Shown piece by piece: positions 54,536 through 64,000 of a stretch of 64,000 nucleotides of DNA; position 1 is the first letter of the stretch; each line of letters starts with the position of its first letter. Made by a program: the position numbers and the translations under genes. Below the pieces are notes generated by a model, which was given only the letters and a program-made list of their open reading frames with translations, was not told the origin of the DNA and ran no database searches. Source of the DNA: Cephalotus follicularis (Eukaryota > Streptophyta > Magnoliopsida > Oxalidales > Cephalotaceae); contig BDDD01000420.1 in assembly GCA_001972305.1 (NCBI GenBank), forward strand, positions 434,001 through 498,000, read 5' to 3'.

Positions 54536-57048
54536 TGTAATAACCGCAAAATTCAAGTAATGTATATTGTAACCAATGATGAATAAAAGATGCATTCTTG
54601 AGCTTTTATGAAGGGTTATCTTTTGAATAGAATGAATTTTGAATAAAGTCTTAAATGAAAAGTAAAGAAATAAGTTCTGGTGCTAAATCCTCGACGCCTA
54701 ACACCATACCGTTGACGCTTTGAGCCCAGACACTTGTACAAAATGTGCAGTCGAGAGCTGCTTATGACGCACAAACCGTCGACGACAGAGAGAAACAGTC
54801 GATGCTTTGCACGGTGTCAGGACTGTGATACACGCCTGTTAGAACAGAGCAGTGGCGCCAAATGGTTCCTTGCAAGGCTGAGTGTCCAGCAACGTGTCAA
54901 CCATGCAAGGGAAGCATTACCAGCTATTGATAATGCTAGACTAAGGAGCCTTGCATGTGCTATTCCACCTGCAATCTGTAACCTGCAAAATAATGTAGGA
55001 AGAAACGAAACAGTAAGTAAATGAAGACATGCATGTGAGAGTGAGATAAATAAAATTCTACTGGTTGGAGTTAATTTAGATTGATAATCTCCAAGCATTT
55101 AGGCTTATATACCAGTGTTTGTGAGTGAGAGTAAGTGCTCGAAACACTAAGAGGAGAGGAAATTCTTGCTGAGGAAGCTCTAATACTTTGCATGTGGAGC
55201 TAGTGGACTTGAAGAGGAAATTATGCTTGATTCTTCCTGGTAAGCCACTAATCCGAATTCCTTATTGTTTTTATGGTTAACAGTTATGAAAACAGACTGA
55301 GATTACATATACATATCCATTGTTAACAAACAACTATGAATAATAAGCCTGGGATTAGAGATTGAATTTTGGGATTTAGACAGGAAATTGAAATGGAACT
55401 TAGAAAATTTATTATAAGCTTCTGATTCGATTCTTGATGTTATCATGGTTAGATAACTAGTTAAACTTACTAGATTTGGTATCTAAACCTATAAACATGC
55501 AATTGTGCAGATTAATTCTGCAATTTTGGAAGATTGCGTTTGTGTGAAGAACATTGGACTTAAAGAGAGAAATCAATTTCAATTGATTTCGGGATGGCTT
55601 TTAAGGTAGGGGTTTTGACATGTTTTTGAACATATAACATGTATAATTTGTAGTGATGGTTGAGATTTGATTGCATGTTGATTTGGACTTAGATTGAATG
55701 AAATTATGCATGCTCTGTTTTGTTGTTTCTCCTGGAAATTGGTAAGAACGCCAGAAGCGCCAACGCTTAGGTTCAGTCAGTCGACGTTTTGGTGTGTAAA
55801 AATCACATTTTCAGGCTTAGAATGTCGACGGTTTACGATTTGATAGTGAGTCCAGTGACGACGCTTAATCTCCAACTGTCGACGCTTAAAGCAAAACTAT
55901 CGATGCTTTAGGACAGTAATTGTGGGAGTGCTTAATTGATTGATTGAATTGGTTGTAGTTGTGAATATCCTTGAACTGCTATATTGTTAGCTGTCATTAC
56001 TGTTTATTAAAGAAATTACTACTGTTTTATAAATTTCAAGGATTATACCAACTTAATGCTTTAAACACAAAGAATGTTTTCAACAAACGGGTTCAGAAAG
56101 AAAATCTTATTGTTATACAAATTGTTATTTTCCTCTTATAAGAGGTACTGTTATTGTTTAGTTCTCCAAGAGAACCACTGATTGAACTGTTATGTTTTCC
56201 CAAAATGGAAACTATCGCTATATTACATATTATAGATATATGTAATATTGTTATTGAACTGATTGAATTGATTCTCTATGTTATTGCCGTTAGTCGAGGG
56301 ATAGGAGACATCACTGACTACAGGGTTGTCCTAGGTGCCAGAAGTTGGCTAGAGCTTCCACCACAGTTATCTGCAATGCAAATCCTGATTGTTACCTGCC
56401 CGCTAAATGCTGGCAGAACTGACCTGACTCATCATCTTCGGAGTGTAGGATGATAGTTAGGTGGTGCACAGTTGGTGCTAGGAGATAGGGACATGTGACG
56501 CCCAAACCACTGTATTGATTGATTGTGCCCTTGTGCGGTATTCCTGAATTGTATTGTCTATGGCCATTTGGCATGATTGCTTATATATATTGAAATACTT
56601 ATATATATGTTTTAATTAAAAATAACTGTCATCCATGTTTACAATTATATATTCATTCTCATGCATTATTTCCCTACTTAGCCGAGTGAGGACAAAGGCT
56701 GACCCCATACAATTTCAAATTAAGAGAAAGCATTCGGAGAAGTGCTGCCGAAGCTTTATTGGAGAGCTTCTATTTTGTTAAGGTTCTTATTCATTATATT
56801 TTGTTATGTATTGAACTTTCACACTCCGTTGTTGTCGTTTTTACTTTCCTATATGTAAAAGGATAATTTTTATGTAATAAGTACAAGCACGTAGTATGGG
56901 CTGCATGCGGATGACTTTTGTTTATAATCCGGCAATGAAATGCTTCCGCTTACGTTGTATAATAATGTTGAATGCTGGATTATTATTTTATAACTGATAT
57001 CACCACATATGTTGTCTCTAATGGATTGAAAAAAAACAGGGTGTGACA
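54536..57048 (+). repeat. Tekay-2 3' LTR
   Basis: From TGTAATAACC to GGTGTGACA, colinear with the 5' LTR, with motif clusters at 54690-54810 and 55750-55910 and the stem-loop (56678-56702). Target duplication GTAAA follows. ORFs at 54734-55098 and 56154-56453 are LTR copies without coding features. Confidence 0.94.
56678..56702 (+). other. LTR stem-loop, Tekay-2 3' LTR
   Basis: TTAGCC and GGCTGA; one A-U pair of the 5' LTR form is replaced by a possible G-U pair, so the stem can still form. Confidence 0.58.
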
Positions 57049-57053
57049 GTAAA

Positions 57054-57461
57054 AGTTCTATTCGGACATTCCTTCTTGCAAGTCAACTTCAGTGAACTCA
57101 TTCATCCACGTGTATTGCCCTTGTCTCCACAAAATGACACATGAGATCAATCACCCTCTAAACAAGCTGGCATACTACATGATGGTCTTATTGGATTAAG
57201 CATGCCCTAAGTACTTAATCCTTCGACCAGGAAGGTTTAAGAATAAAGTTTACCGAGATTCCAATTCTCACTTCTTGATCTCATCAAGAATTTCGGTTCC
57301 TCTAACTTTAGTCTTAGGACAAGCAAATATTCATACGCAGATTACTATAGAAAATGAACTCATAGCCATTGATCATAAATTATAAATTTTATTGAATATC
57401 ATTAAAGATAAGTTTACATATCACAACTTATGGCAACTACTTGTAGGACTTGTCTCTAACA
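57054..57461 (-). repeat. Copia-3 5' LTR, part right of Tekay-2
   Basis: Continues the LTR from 47357 and ends TGTCTCTAACA at 57461 (TGTTAGAGACA on the minus strand, the LTR start). Next to it Tekay-3 integrase sequence begins. Confidence 0.72.
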
Positions 57462-58330
57462 TCCCAAATCTCTAAACACCTTTCCAAGGAGAAACTTTCA
57501 GAAATACATGATCTCCGACATCAAAAATCAAAGGTCTCCTCTTTACACTATTGACATAACTCTTTTTTCGACTCTGAGATACAAGCAATCTCTCTTTAAT
57601 TACCTTGACTTTCTCTGTAGTCTCCTCAACAAGATCCGATCGATGTATTGGTCGCTCACCGACCTCATCCCAAAAGATAGGTGATCTACATTTTCATAAA
57701 TAAAGAGCTTCGTACGGAGCCATACCAATGCTCGAGTGATAACTATTATTGTAGGAAAACTCAATAAAGGGAATATGATCCTCCCAAGTACCAGTAAAAT
57801 ATATCATAAAGCTCGGAGTATATTTTCCAAAGTCTAGATAGTACGCTCGGACTGTCCGTGTGTCTGCGAATGAAAAGTTGTTCTGAAATTCAACTTCGTT
57901 CCAAGAGCTGTCTGGAATCTTTTCTAGAAATTGGAAGTAAAAATCGAATCTCTATCGCACACAATACTCACAGGAACATCATGCTATCTCACAATCTCTT
58001 TTATATGTAGTCGAGCCAACTTGCTCGTCGAATCAGAAACATGTGTGGGCAAGAAGTGAGCGGACTTTGTGAGTCTATCAACGATAACCCACACAGCATT
58101 ATGATGATTCTGAGTCAATGGAACACTTGAAACGAAATCCATAGTCACGTGTTCCCACTTCCATTCCGCTACTGGCAATGACTGTAATAACCCTACCGGC
58201 CTTTAGTGTTCGGCTTTGACTCTCTGACAAGTCAAACATCTAGCAACATACTCAGCGATTTCATGCTTCATACTGGACCACCAATAATTCTGCTTCATAT
58301 CCTTGTACATCTTTGTACTAGCAGGATAAT
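57462..58330 (-). pseudogene. Tekay-3 integrase
   Basis: Minus-strand blocks are [34 protein letters not shown] (57984-58178) and, nearer the left end, RRPLIFDVGDHVFLKVSPWKG at about 57470-57540. The GPY/F module and chromodomain are absent because Copia-3 begins here. Fossil. Confidence 0.85.
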
Positions 58331-58399
58331 GTTGTACTGAGTTCTATGAGCCTCATAAAGAGGCTCATTTTTCAATACATCATATTTTGGAAGACAAAC

Positions 58400-58990
58400 C
58401 TATCCTTGAAATCTCAGTATACCATCAGAATGCATATGAAAATCAGATATGATCCCATATTCCCTCGAATCTTCTGCAATTCAGGATCATGAATCTGAGA
58501 ATTTTTAATCTCATCAAGAAATGATGTATGCGCTCGAAAACTAGCAACGAAAATCCTAGGGGATTGTATGAATGGAGTCCACTGTTGAAAATCTTCCAAC
58601 ATCCTCCATTGTGACACCATCGTACTAGCTATCATAGCTTTACAACTCAAAGCATCAGCAACAACATTTGCCTTCCATGGGTGGTACAGGATACTACAAT
58701 CATAGTCGTTGAAGAATTCAACCCATCTACGCTACCTCATATTCAATTCATCTTGGTAGAATAGGTATTTCAAACTCTTATGATCAGTGAATATCTCAAA
58801 CTGTGCTCCATACAAATAGTGTCTCCATTTCTGAAGAGCAAAAACAATGGCAACCATTTCAAGATCATGCCTCGGGTAATTTTCTTCATAAGGTTTCAGC
58901 TTTCTCGAAGCATAAGCAGTTACCATCGGTCAACCCAAACCTTTACCTGAAGCATCGTTATACACAGCAAAATCCTCATTACCATCGGGC
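58400..58990 (-). pseudogene. Tekay-3 RNase H
   Basis: [61 protein letters not shown] (58732-58926) and the linker [20 protein letters not shown] (58560-58650) are RNase H and linker blocks shared with Tekay-1 and Tekay-2. Fossil. Confidence 0.85.
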
Positions 58991-59079
58991 AGTGCCAGGA
59001 TGGGAGCAGAAATCGACTGATCCTTCAACTCTTGGAAACTAGACTCATAGTCTCCATCCTGGATCAGTTACGGCAATGG

Positions 59080-59860
59080 CACGAAAATTCTTGAAAATTC
59101 TGGATGAATCTCCGATAATAACCCGCCAAGCCAAGAAAACTGCGTACTTCAGTCACATTCTTCGGTTGTGGCAAATCTCAAACAACCTCAGTCTTCGACG
59201 GATCCATCGCGAAACCTTCTCCATAAACCATGTGACAAAGGAAGATCATATTATCAAGCCAAAATTCACACTTACTGAATTTGGCTTACAAGTACTGTTC
59301 TCTGAGAATCTGTAAAGCTACCCTCAAGTGGTGCTCATGTTCCTCCTCATCCCTTGAATCCATCAGTTTATCATCAATAAATACAACAATAAACTAATCT
59401 AGATATGGTCGAAATACATCGTTCATCAAGGGCATGAACTCTGCCGGTGCATTGGTAACACTAAACGACATCACTAACAACTCATAAAGGCCATACTGTG
59501 TTTGAAAAGAAGTCTTTTCAATATCTCCTTCCCGTACTCTCAACTGATGATAACTCGATCTTAGGTCGAGTTTAGAGAATGCTCTCGAGCCTTGCAGTTG
59601 ATCAAAAAATTCCTCAATATGTGGAAGAGGATACTTGTTCTTAATCGTTGCTTTGTTCAACATCCTATAATCAATACAAAGTCTCATCGACCAATCTTTC
59701 TTCTTTACAAACAATACAGGTGCACCCCAAGGGGAAACACTAGGTCGAACAAAACCTTTGTCAATCACGTCTTGTAATTGGATCTTCAACTATCTCAATT
59801 CTGTAGGAGCGATTTTGTACGGTGCCTTAGAAATAGGAGCTGTACCAGGTACAAGATCAA
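59080..59860 (-). pseudogene. Tekay-3 reverse transcriptase
   Basis: The 131-codon open stretch 59394-59789 has [57 protein letters not shown] and [14 protein letters not shown]. The FxDD region follows near 59380 and the FWLD motif near 59265. Part of an old Tekay pol, broken. Confidence 0.88.
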
Positions 59861-59899
59861 TAACAAAATCCATATTCCTCTTTGGTGACAACGATACTA

Positions 59900-60653
59900 A
59901 ATCTGTAGGCAATACTTAAGGAAACTCATTTACAACAGGAATCTCCTCCACACTCAATCCCTTCTCCTTCCTACTATCAATCACATAAGCCAAATATCCT
60001 TCACATCCTTTCTCAAGATACTTTGACGCATGAGTGAAGGATATGATCGGCGTAGAAAATCCCTTGTCTCCCTCAAATTGAAAAGTAGTACCACTGGGCA
60101 GACAAAACTTCACTATCTTGCTGTAACAGTCCATACAAGCACGATGAGCTGACAACCAATCCATACCCAATAAGACATCGAAGTCTCGTATGGGCAATAC
60201 AATAAGATCTGCAAATAGTGGAATACCCAACATAAAAATCTCGGAACTCCTATATACAGATTCTGTACAGATGGAATCTCCAGCAGGTGTACTCACATCA
60301 AGAACATATGGCATACAATCAGGTGTTATATCCAAATAAGATACAAATCGGGAAGCAATAAATGAATGTGATGCTCCCGGATCCAACAATACTTTAGCAG
60401 ATAAACCATAAATATAAAGTGTACCTCCGATAATAGAAGTAGACTCTGAAGCTTCTGTCTGAGTAAGGGTAAAAACTCTACCTTTCATGATGCTCTTCCC
60501 AGTATCTCTCCACTGCGAAGGTCCAGCTGCAGCACCGCTACTACCCGCAGGTCCGGTGGGCACTGTCGCCTGACCCTTTGGACAATTTCTCTTCGAACAA
60601 TCTCTCATCATATGGCCAGATGCCCCACATTTCATGGATAACCCATTCTTCAT
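59900..60653 (-). pseudogene. Tekay-3 protease and gag C-terminus
   Basis: An open 245-codon stretch. It starts in the gag zinc-knuckle region (MKCGASGHMMRDCSK), then has GKSIMKGRVFTLTQTE, AKVLLDPGASHSFIASRF (the retropepsin active site with Asp-Pro-Gly-Ala), [23 protein letters not shown] and [22 protein letters not shown] before RT. The protease part reads whole. Confidence 0.88.
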
Positions 60654-61346
60654 CCAACAATCCTTCTGCTGGTGGCCTGTACGACCAAAATGAGGACAAA
60701 CTCCAAATCTTGCATTACTCCCCTGACTAGGAGTACCCTGAGTGGTAGAGTGCTGAGATCTGTTCTTCGATGTCTTAGTTGGAGAACCACTACCTTGAAA
60801 CTTCGACGAAGCTGGTTTAGACTGTGTAGAGGCCTGTTTAGTCTATTGTGCACGGTCCCTCTCAGCACGTTCTTCATTTTGGATGCTCTCTAACAACCTC
60901 GCCTTTTGTGCAACCTGCACAAAAGTCTCCAACTCCATAGCTCTAATCTTTGCCTGAAGATCCAGTCATAGTCCTTTTCAGATACCTCTGAATCTTCTTT
61001 TCTTCATCAGCCACAAGATAAGCTGAGTGTCTGGCTAACTCCACAAACTTGGCCTGATATTAGGCCACTGTCATATCACCTTGACGTAACTCCAAGAGTT
61101 CTGTCTTCCTATGCTCACGCTCAAACTATGATACATAAGTCTCAAGAAATTCTTCTTGGAATCTCTCCCAAGTACTATCAAGTCCATCAGTCTCCCATTT
61201 TTCTTTGACCATCTCCCACCAACGAGTGGCCTAACCCCATAAACGAAAAACAACAAATTTCAACTTCTGATCATCAGTGCAATCCATCATATCAAAGATC
61301 TTCTGTAGATCTTGTAGCCATCTCTTCGCAATAGTTGCATCAAGCT
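60654..61346 (-). pseudogene. Tekay-3 gag, capsid part
   Basis: Minus-strand blocks LDATIAKRWLQDLQKIFDMMDCTDDQK (61260-61340), the region around WERFQEEFLETYV and TELLELRQGDMTV (61070-61170), and KFVELARHSAYLVADEEKKIQRYLK (60970-61060) match Tekay-1 gag 8900-9320. Coding stops at the Athila-type LTR. Several breaks. Confidence 0.82.
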
Positions 61347-61549
61347 TGATAAGCATAAAAATGTATTCATTTTAATAAGTTAATTATTGTATTTTATGCT
61401 TGGAGCATATTACTTTGGTTGTGTTTAATTGACTTTCAGGTAAGAGGCCAAAGTGATCAAAATGCAGAAACATGAGTTAAATTGGCACAATTGAAGAAAA
61501 AAAGATCAACGTGTGAAGAATAGCAAAATTCTACAGAAAACAGAGGAAG

Positions 61550-61985
61550 ACGTCAACGCCTATCTTTAAGCATCGACACCTAACCCTTAAGCGCTGACGG
61601 TATCAGGTTAAGCGTCGATGCTTTGGAACTCGACTGGAACAAATCTGCAGAATTATGATTTTTATCAACACCAATCGAATTGGTGTCAACGTGCTGGGAA
61701 TTCAATATTTTCTCGTCAACGCTATCATTTAGACGTCAACGCCAAAAGTACAAAATTCGGACAGTAGCTTAGACGTTAACGCACAAAGAGGAAGATGTCG
61801 ACACCATCCTGCTTCAAAACTTAAGCGTCGACGCCGTACTTAAACGTCGATGCTTACAACTCAAAGTATGCCCCATAACGCAGAGTCATGTCGATGCCTA
61901 GCGCATTCAGTACATTAAAGCGTCAACACAAAACACCAAAGCGTAGACGCCCAAGACTTAAGCATTGACGCTTTCGACGTATCAG
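61550..61985 (+). repeat. GTCGAC-type motif cluster in the Athila-type LTR
   Basis: About 18 variants in 435 bases: GACGTCAACGCC, AGCATCGACACC, AGCGCTGACGG, AGCGTCGATGC, TCGTCAACGC, GACGTTAACGC, AGCGTCGACGCC, AACGTCGATGC, AGCGTAGACGCC and others. No coding potential. Confidence 0.8.
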
Positions 61986-62280
61986 ACGCAAAATTTGGAA
62001 AGTTTTTACAGTTTTAGTTAGATTGTAATAGTTCGATTTTTTTTTGTTTTTTCTGCGTTAGGTTAGAGTATAAAAAGAAAACAATTAGTCAGATTGAAGA
62101 GGGGTTTTAATGTGAAAGTGGTCTAATTATGGAGAGAAGCGGCTGCTAGATGAACAATTCTTTGAAGAAGATTTCCGCTACCATCATCATGACCGGCTAA
62201 GTATTTTAATCCTTGGATGTAGATGAACCCATGTTTTATATATATTTCAAATTTTGGTTTTTTGGTTTAATAGCATTTTT

Positions 62281-62520
62281 GTAAGACAATATTTTCTTGT
62301 TAATGTATGTGGAACATTGATGAGAAGGAATTTTAATGATATAAAATCTGTTTTGTTGTTTTAGTGCTTGTAGCTCTAATTCATTTACATCATGCTATGC
62401 AAGACACTCTTTTCTTGTTAATGTATATGGAACATTGATGAGAAGGAATTTTAATGATATAAAATCTTTTTTAATGTTTTAGTGCTTGTATCTCTAATTC
62501 ATTTACATCAATTCTTAATC
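62281..62520 (+). repeat. 118-bp tandem duplication in the Athila-type LTR
   Basis: Two copies, starting near 62283 and 62401. Both contain TTTCTTGTTAATGTAT, GGAACATTGATGAGAAGG and TAGTGCTTGTA, then CTCTAATTCATTTACATC. They differ at only a few bases. Confidence 0.85.
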
Positions 62521-62866
62521 TTTCTATATGATTGCACCAAAGACATCGTTTAACCAATCATCCTTTCGAGAGTATCATGGTTTAACAGGATAGGGTGTAC
62601 CTAGGCTAAATCATTACTTTTTGTGATGTTAAACCATAAATTATACCATGAATTATATATATATACATGCGGGGATTCTAATATCCAAGGACTGTTTTTC
62701 TCATATTAATTTCATATTTCTATTTTCATATTGCATTAAATATTTAATTTGTTCAATTTCTCATTACTTTATTTTAAACCAAATCAATTCTCTTTTGCAG
62801 TTATTTTATTTAGTGTTTATTGTTTCTGTTTAATTGCATACTGGTTTTATTTTTATAGTATATCAT

Positions 62867-64000
62867 TGTCACACCCCGCTTGCATTAACAACATACAACA
62901 TGGCAATTTAACAGATATCCAGCTTATACAGAGAACGATAAAATTTAAAACTTTTAAACACACATCATCTTGCGGAAGCATATATACATATAAGCTGGAA
63001 ACGAACGGAACCATACGTCCCATACCGCATGATTCCCACAACATCCTTATCATAATAGGTTAAACAGCCCACAAGCGGAGCATGATCAAAAGTTGTTACA
63101 ACAACAACAGCAAAACATTAGTACATAAACCAAAGTACAACATGTTCGCTACAAAGCTTTACAAAAACTTAAAGCAGAAAACTCCCATCACTTCACAGTC
63201 CAAAACAGCCATGCTCGGCAAAGTCCAAACGCAGCATCAATCTGCAACAGTAGGGGGGTTAGCCTTTCTCCTCACTCGGCCAAAGTCATAAAAACAACAC
63301 AATATCAATAAAACCAACGTATGAAACCAACATGATGCAATACCTACTATATCTCGATGCATATATATAAATATAGATATGCATATGCCAAAACACGTTG
63401 CCACGATATCACAGTATCACAATGTCACAATATCACGATCACGGTCTCAAACAAGTCCAAAGGACTACACAATACTCGGTTCACGGTTCACGGTACACGG
63501 TGGGTACGAAGAGCGTCGCCAACTCCTGGCCCCAACGTCGTACATCCCGACATCGGCCCCGACTCCGGACGGCACGAAGAAGGTCACAATACAGTAAGTC
63601 ACCCAGCCAACTCCTGGCCCCTGAGTCGACCAGACCACTAGTCATCGCTGGCATCTCCGCCACGCAACTAGTACGGCCACAATCAAAATCACGAACAACA
63701 ATCACAGTCGAGCTCAATCACAATCACAATCATCTCGATGCTCAAAACAGTTTTCCAAGTAGTTTATAAAACAAAATACCTGAAAACAAACTCATTTTCA
63801 TGATGTCACGGTCCACGGTTCTCGATATCACAAAACTCAGTTCAGGGTGTTTTTGGAAGTCATTTTCACGGTTCGAAAGTATATACTTCTCAAAACATAT
63901 AATTTCGTGTAAAGTAATGATTTTTCATTAACTACAATGCACTTCCAGAAATATGTTATAACGGTTCAAACTCAATGATCACGATACCATAAAAAGTTTA
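62867..64000 (-). repeat. Tekay-type LTR, minus strand, 3' part; runs out of window
   Basis: TGTCACACCCCGCT at 62867 is the reverse complement of the Tekay-1 LTR end (GGGTGTGACA). The next 150 bases follow Tekay-1 LTR sequence in reverse, with changes. No primer site lies on its left, so this is a 3' LTR or solo LTR of a minus-strand element. The stem-loop is at 63259-63283. ORFs at 63082-63769 are LTR shadows. Confidence 0.82.
63259..63283 (-). other. LTR stem-loop, minus-strand Tekay LTR
   Basis: In element sense the arms read TTGGCC and GGCTAA, with a 13-base loop. One pair is a possible G-U wobble. CCCCCC and TGTTGCAG follow, like the acceptor-like end in other copies. Confidence 0.55.

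Larger units (their letters stand above)
47358..57048 (+). mobile_element. Tekay-2: near full-length Ty3/Gypsy Tekay chromovirus
   Basis: LTRs of 2497 bp (47358-49854) and 2513 bp (54536-57048), primer site, gag, PR, RT, RH, IN, a clear chromodomain and polypurine tract. The target duplication GTAAA lies at 47353-47357 and 57049-57053. It is inserted in the Copia-3 5' LTR. About 19 differences were seen by eye in the first ~235 LTR bases, though other stretches look closer. All parts are present; coding carries several breaks. Its LTRs have GTCGAC motifs instead of the Tekay-1 CAGCCGACTG decamers. Confidence 0.95.
43399..57461 (-). mobile_element. Copia-3: Ty1/Copia element, minus strand, 5' half
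   Basis: A minus-strand gag start (43399-43640), long leader, primer site (46073-46084) and 5' LTR (46087-47357 and 57054-57461), the LTR split by Tekay-2. The LTR starts TGTTAGAGACAAGTCC on the minus strand at 57461. The right neighbour is Tekay-3 integrase sequence (both minus), so Copia-3 inserted into Tekay-3. The left end is cut where the SIRE element ends (43398), so the rest of pol and the 3' LTR are not attached. Old and incomplete. Confidence 0.78.
57462..61346 (-). mobile_element. Tekay-3: Ty3/Gypsy Tekay element, minus strand, internal part
   Basis: Minus-strand order from right to left is gag, PR, RT, RH, IN. It is cut at the right by an Athila-type LTR (61347) and at the left by Copia-3 (57461). 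Its protein is closest to Tekay-1 among the elements here (for example [34 protein letters not shown]). No LTR of its own is attached, so its age cannot be judged directly, but it is older than Copia-3, which is older than Tekay-2. Many breaks. Confidence 0.9.
61347..62866 (+). repeat. Athila-type LTR or LTR fragment
   Basis: Starts TGATAAGCATAAAAATG at 61347 inside Tekay-3 gag; the next part is AT-rich with ATGCTTGGAGCATATTAC. GTCGAC motifs fill 61550-61985. A TATA-like GTATAAAAAG lies at 62070, and GACCGGCTAAG with GATGAACCCATG at 62190-62235, as in Athila LTRs. AAGCT precedes it, but no AAGCT copy is seen at the right, where a Tekay LTR begins at 62867. So the right end is cut or hidden. 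The assignment to Athila is from remembered LTR layout, not protein. Confidence 0.5.

Overview
The window is plant nuclear DNA, from a dicot-like genome, made almost wholly of LTR retrotransposons inserted into one another. The signs are initiator tRNA-Met primer sites, Tekay chromoviruses with a C-terminal chromodomain, a Tat element with two RNase H domains, an Athila-type LTR and SIRE/Maximus and other Copia elements. I recognise no host protein gene, rRNA, tRNA or CRISPR array. All elements are treated as fossils. Most carry several breaks; one Copia pol frame is open for 863 codons.

Left third. 1-4938 is a minus-strand Tat-lineage Ty3/Gypsy element (gag, PR, RT, RH, second RH, IN; its pol stop is at the window edge). 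It abuts a ~1.3 kb solo-LTR-like unit (4939-5969 and 15331-15614) split by Tekay-1 (5975-15325, TSD GTTTT). 15615-17116 is AT-rich and unassigned, with weak pararetrovirus-like signs. Two long Tekay-like LTRs follow: LTR-A (17117-19348) and LTR-B (19349-23357, about 4.0 kb), the latter with a primer site and a short leader. Next comes a decayed minus-strand Copia (Copia-1, about 23750-28450), whose LTR holds a clean SIRE solo LTR (24534-25681, TSD AACAC).

Middle. 28531-43398 is a SIRE-type element with gag and a second ORF of the putative plant transposon protein type, but no recognisable protease, integrase or reverse transcriptase. Copia-2 (32679-41218, TSD GTCAA) sits inside that second ORF.

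Right third. Copia-3 (minus; gag start 43399-43640, leader with a hairpin array, primer site 46073-46084) has its 5' LTR split by Tekay-2 (47358-57048, TSD GTAAA). Copia-3 itself lies in Tekay-3 (minus, 57462-61346), which is cut by an Athila-type LTR (61347-62866). A minus-strand Tekay LTR (62867 onward) leaves the window.

Three patterns cross element boundaries. (1) Arrays of a GTCGAC-centred palindrome and its CpG-decay variants lie in noncoding parts of at least four unrelated families. (2) A small stem-loop (TTAGCC/GGCTAA or TTAGTC/GACTAA) recurs near the end of every Tekay-type LTR seen, with paired base changes in its arms. (3) The Tekay-1 LTRs hold a dozen or more RCCGAC cores, the DRE/CRT motif, in repeated decamers.
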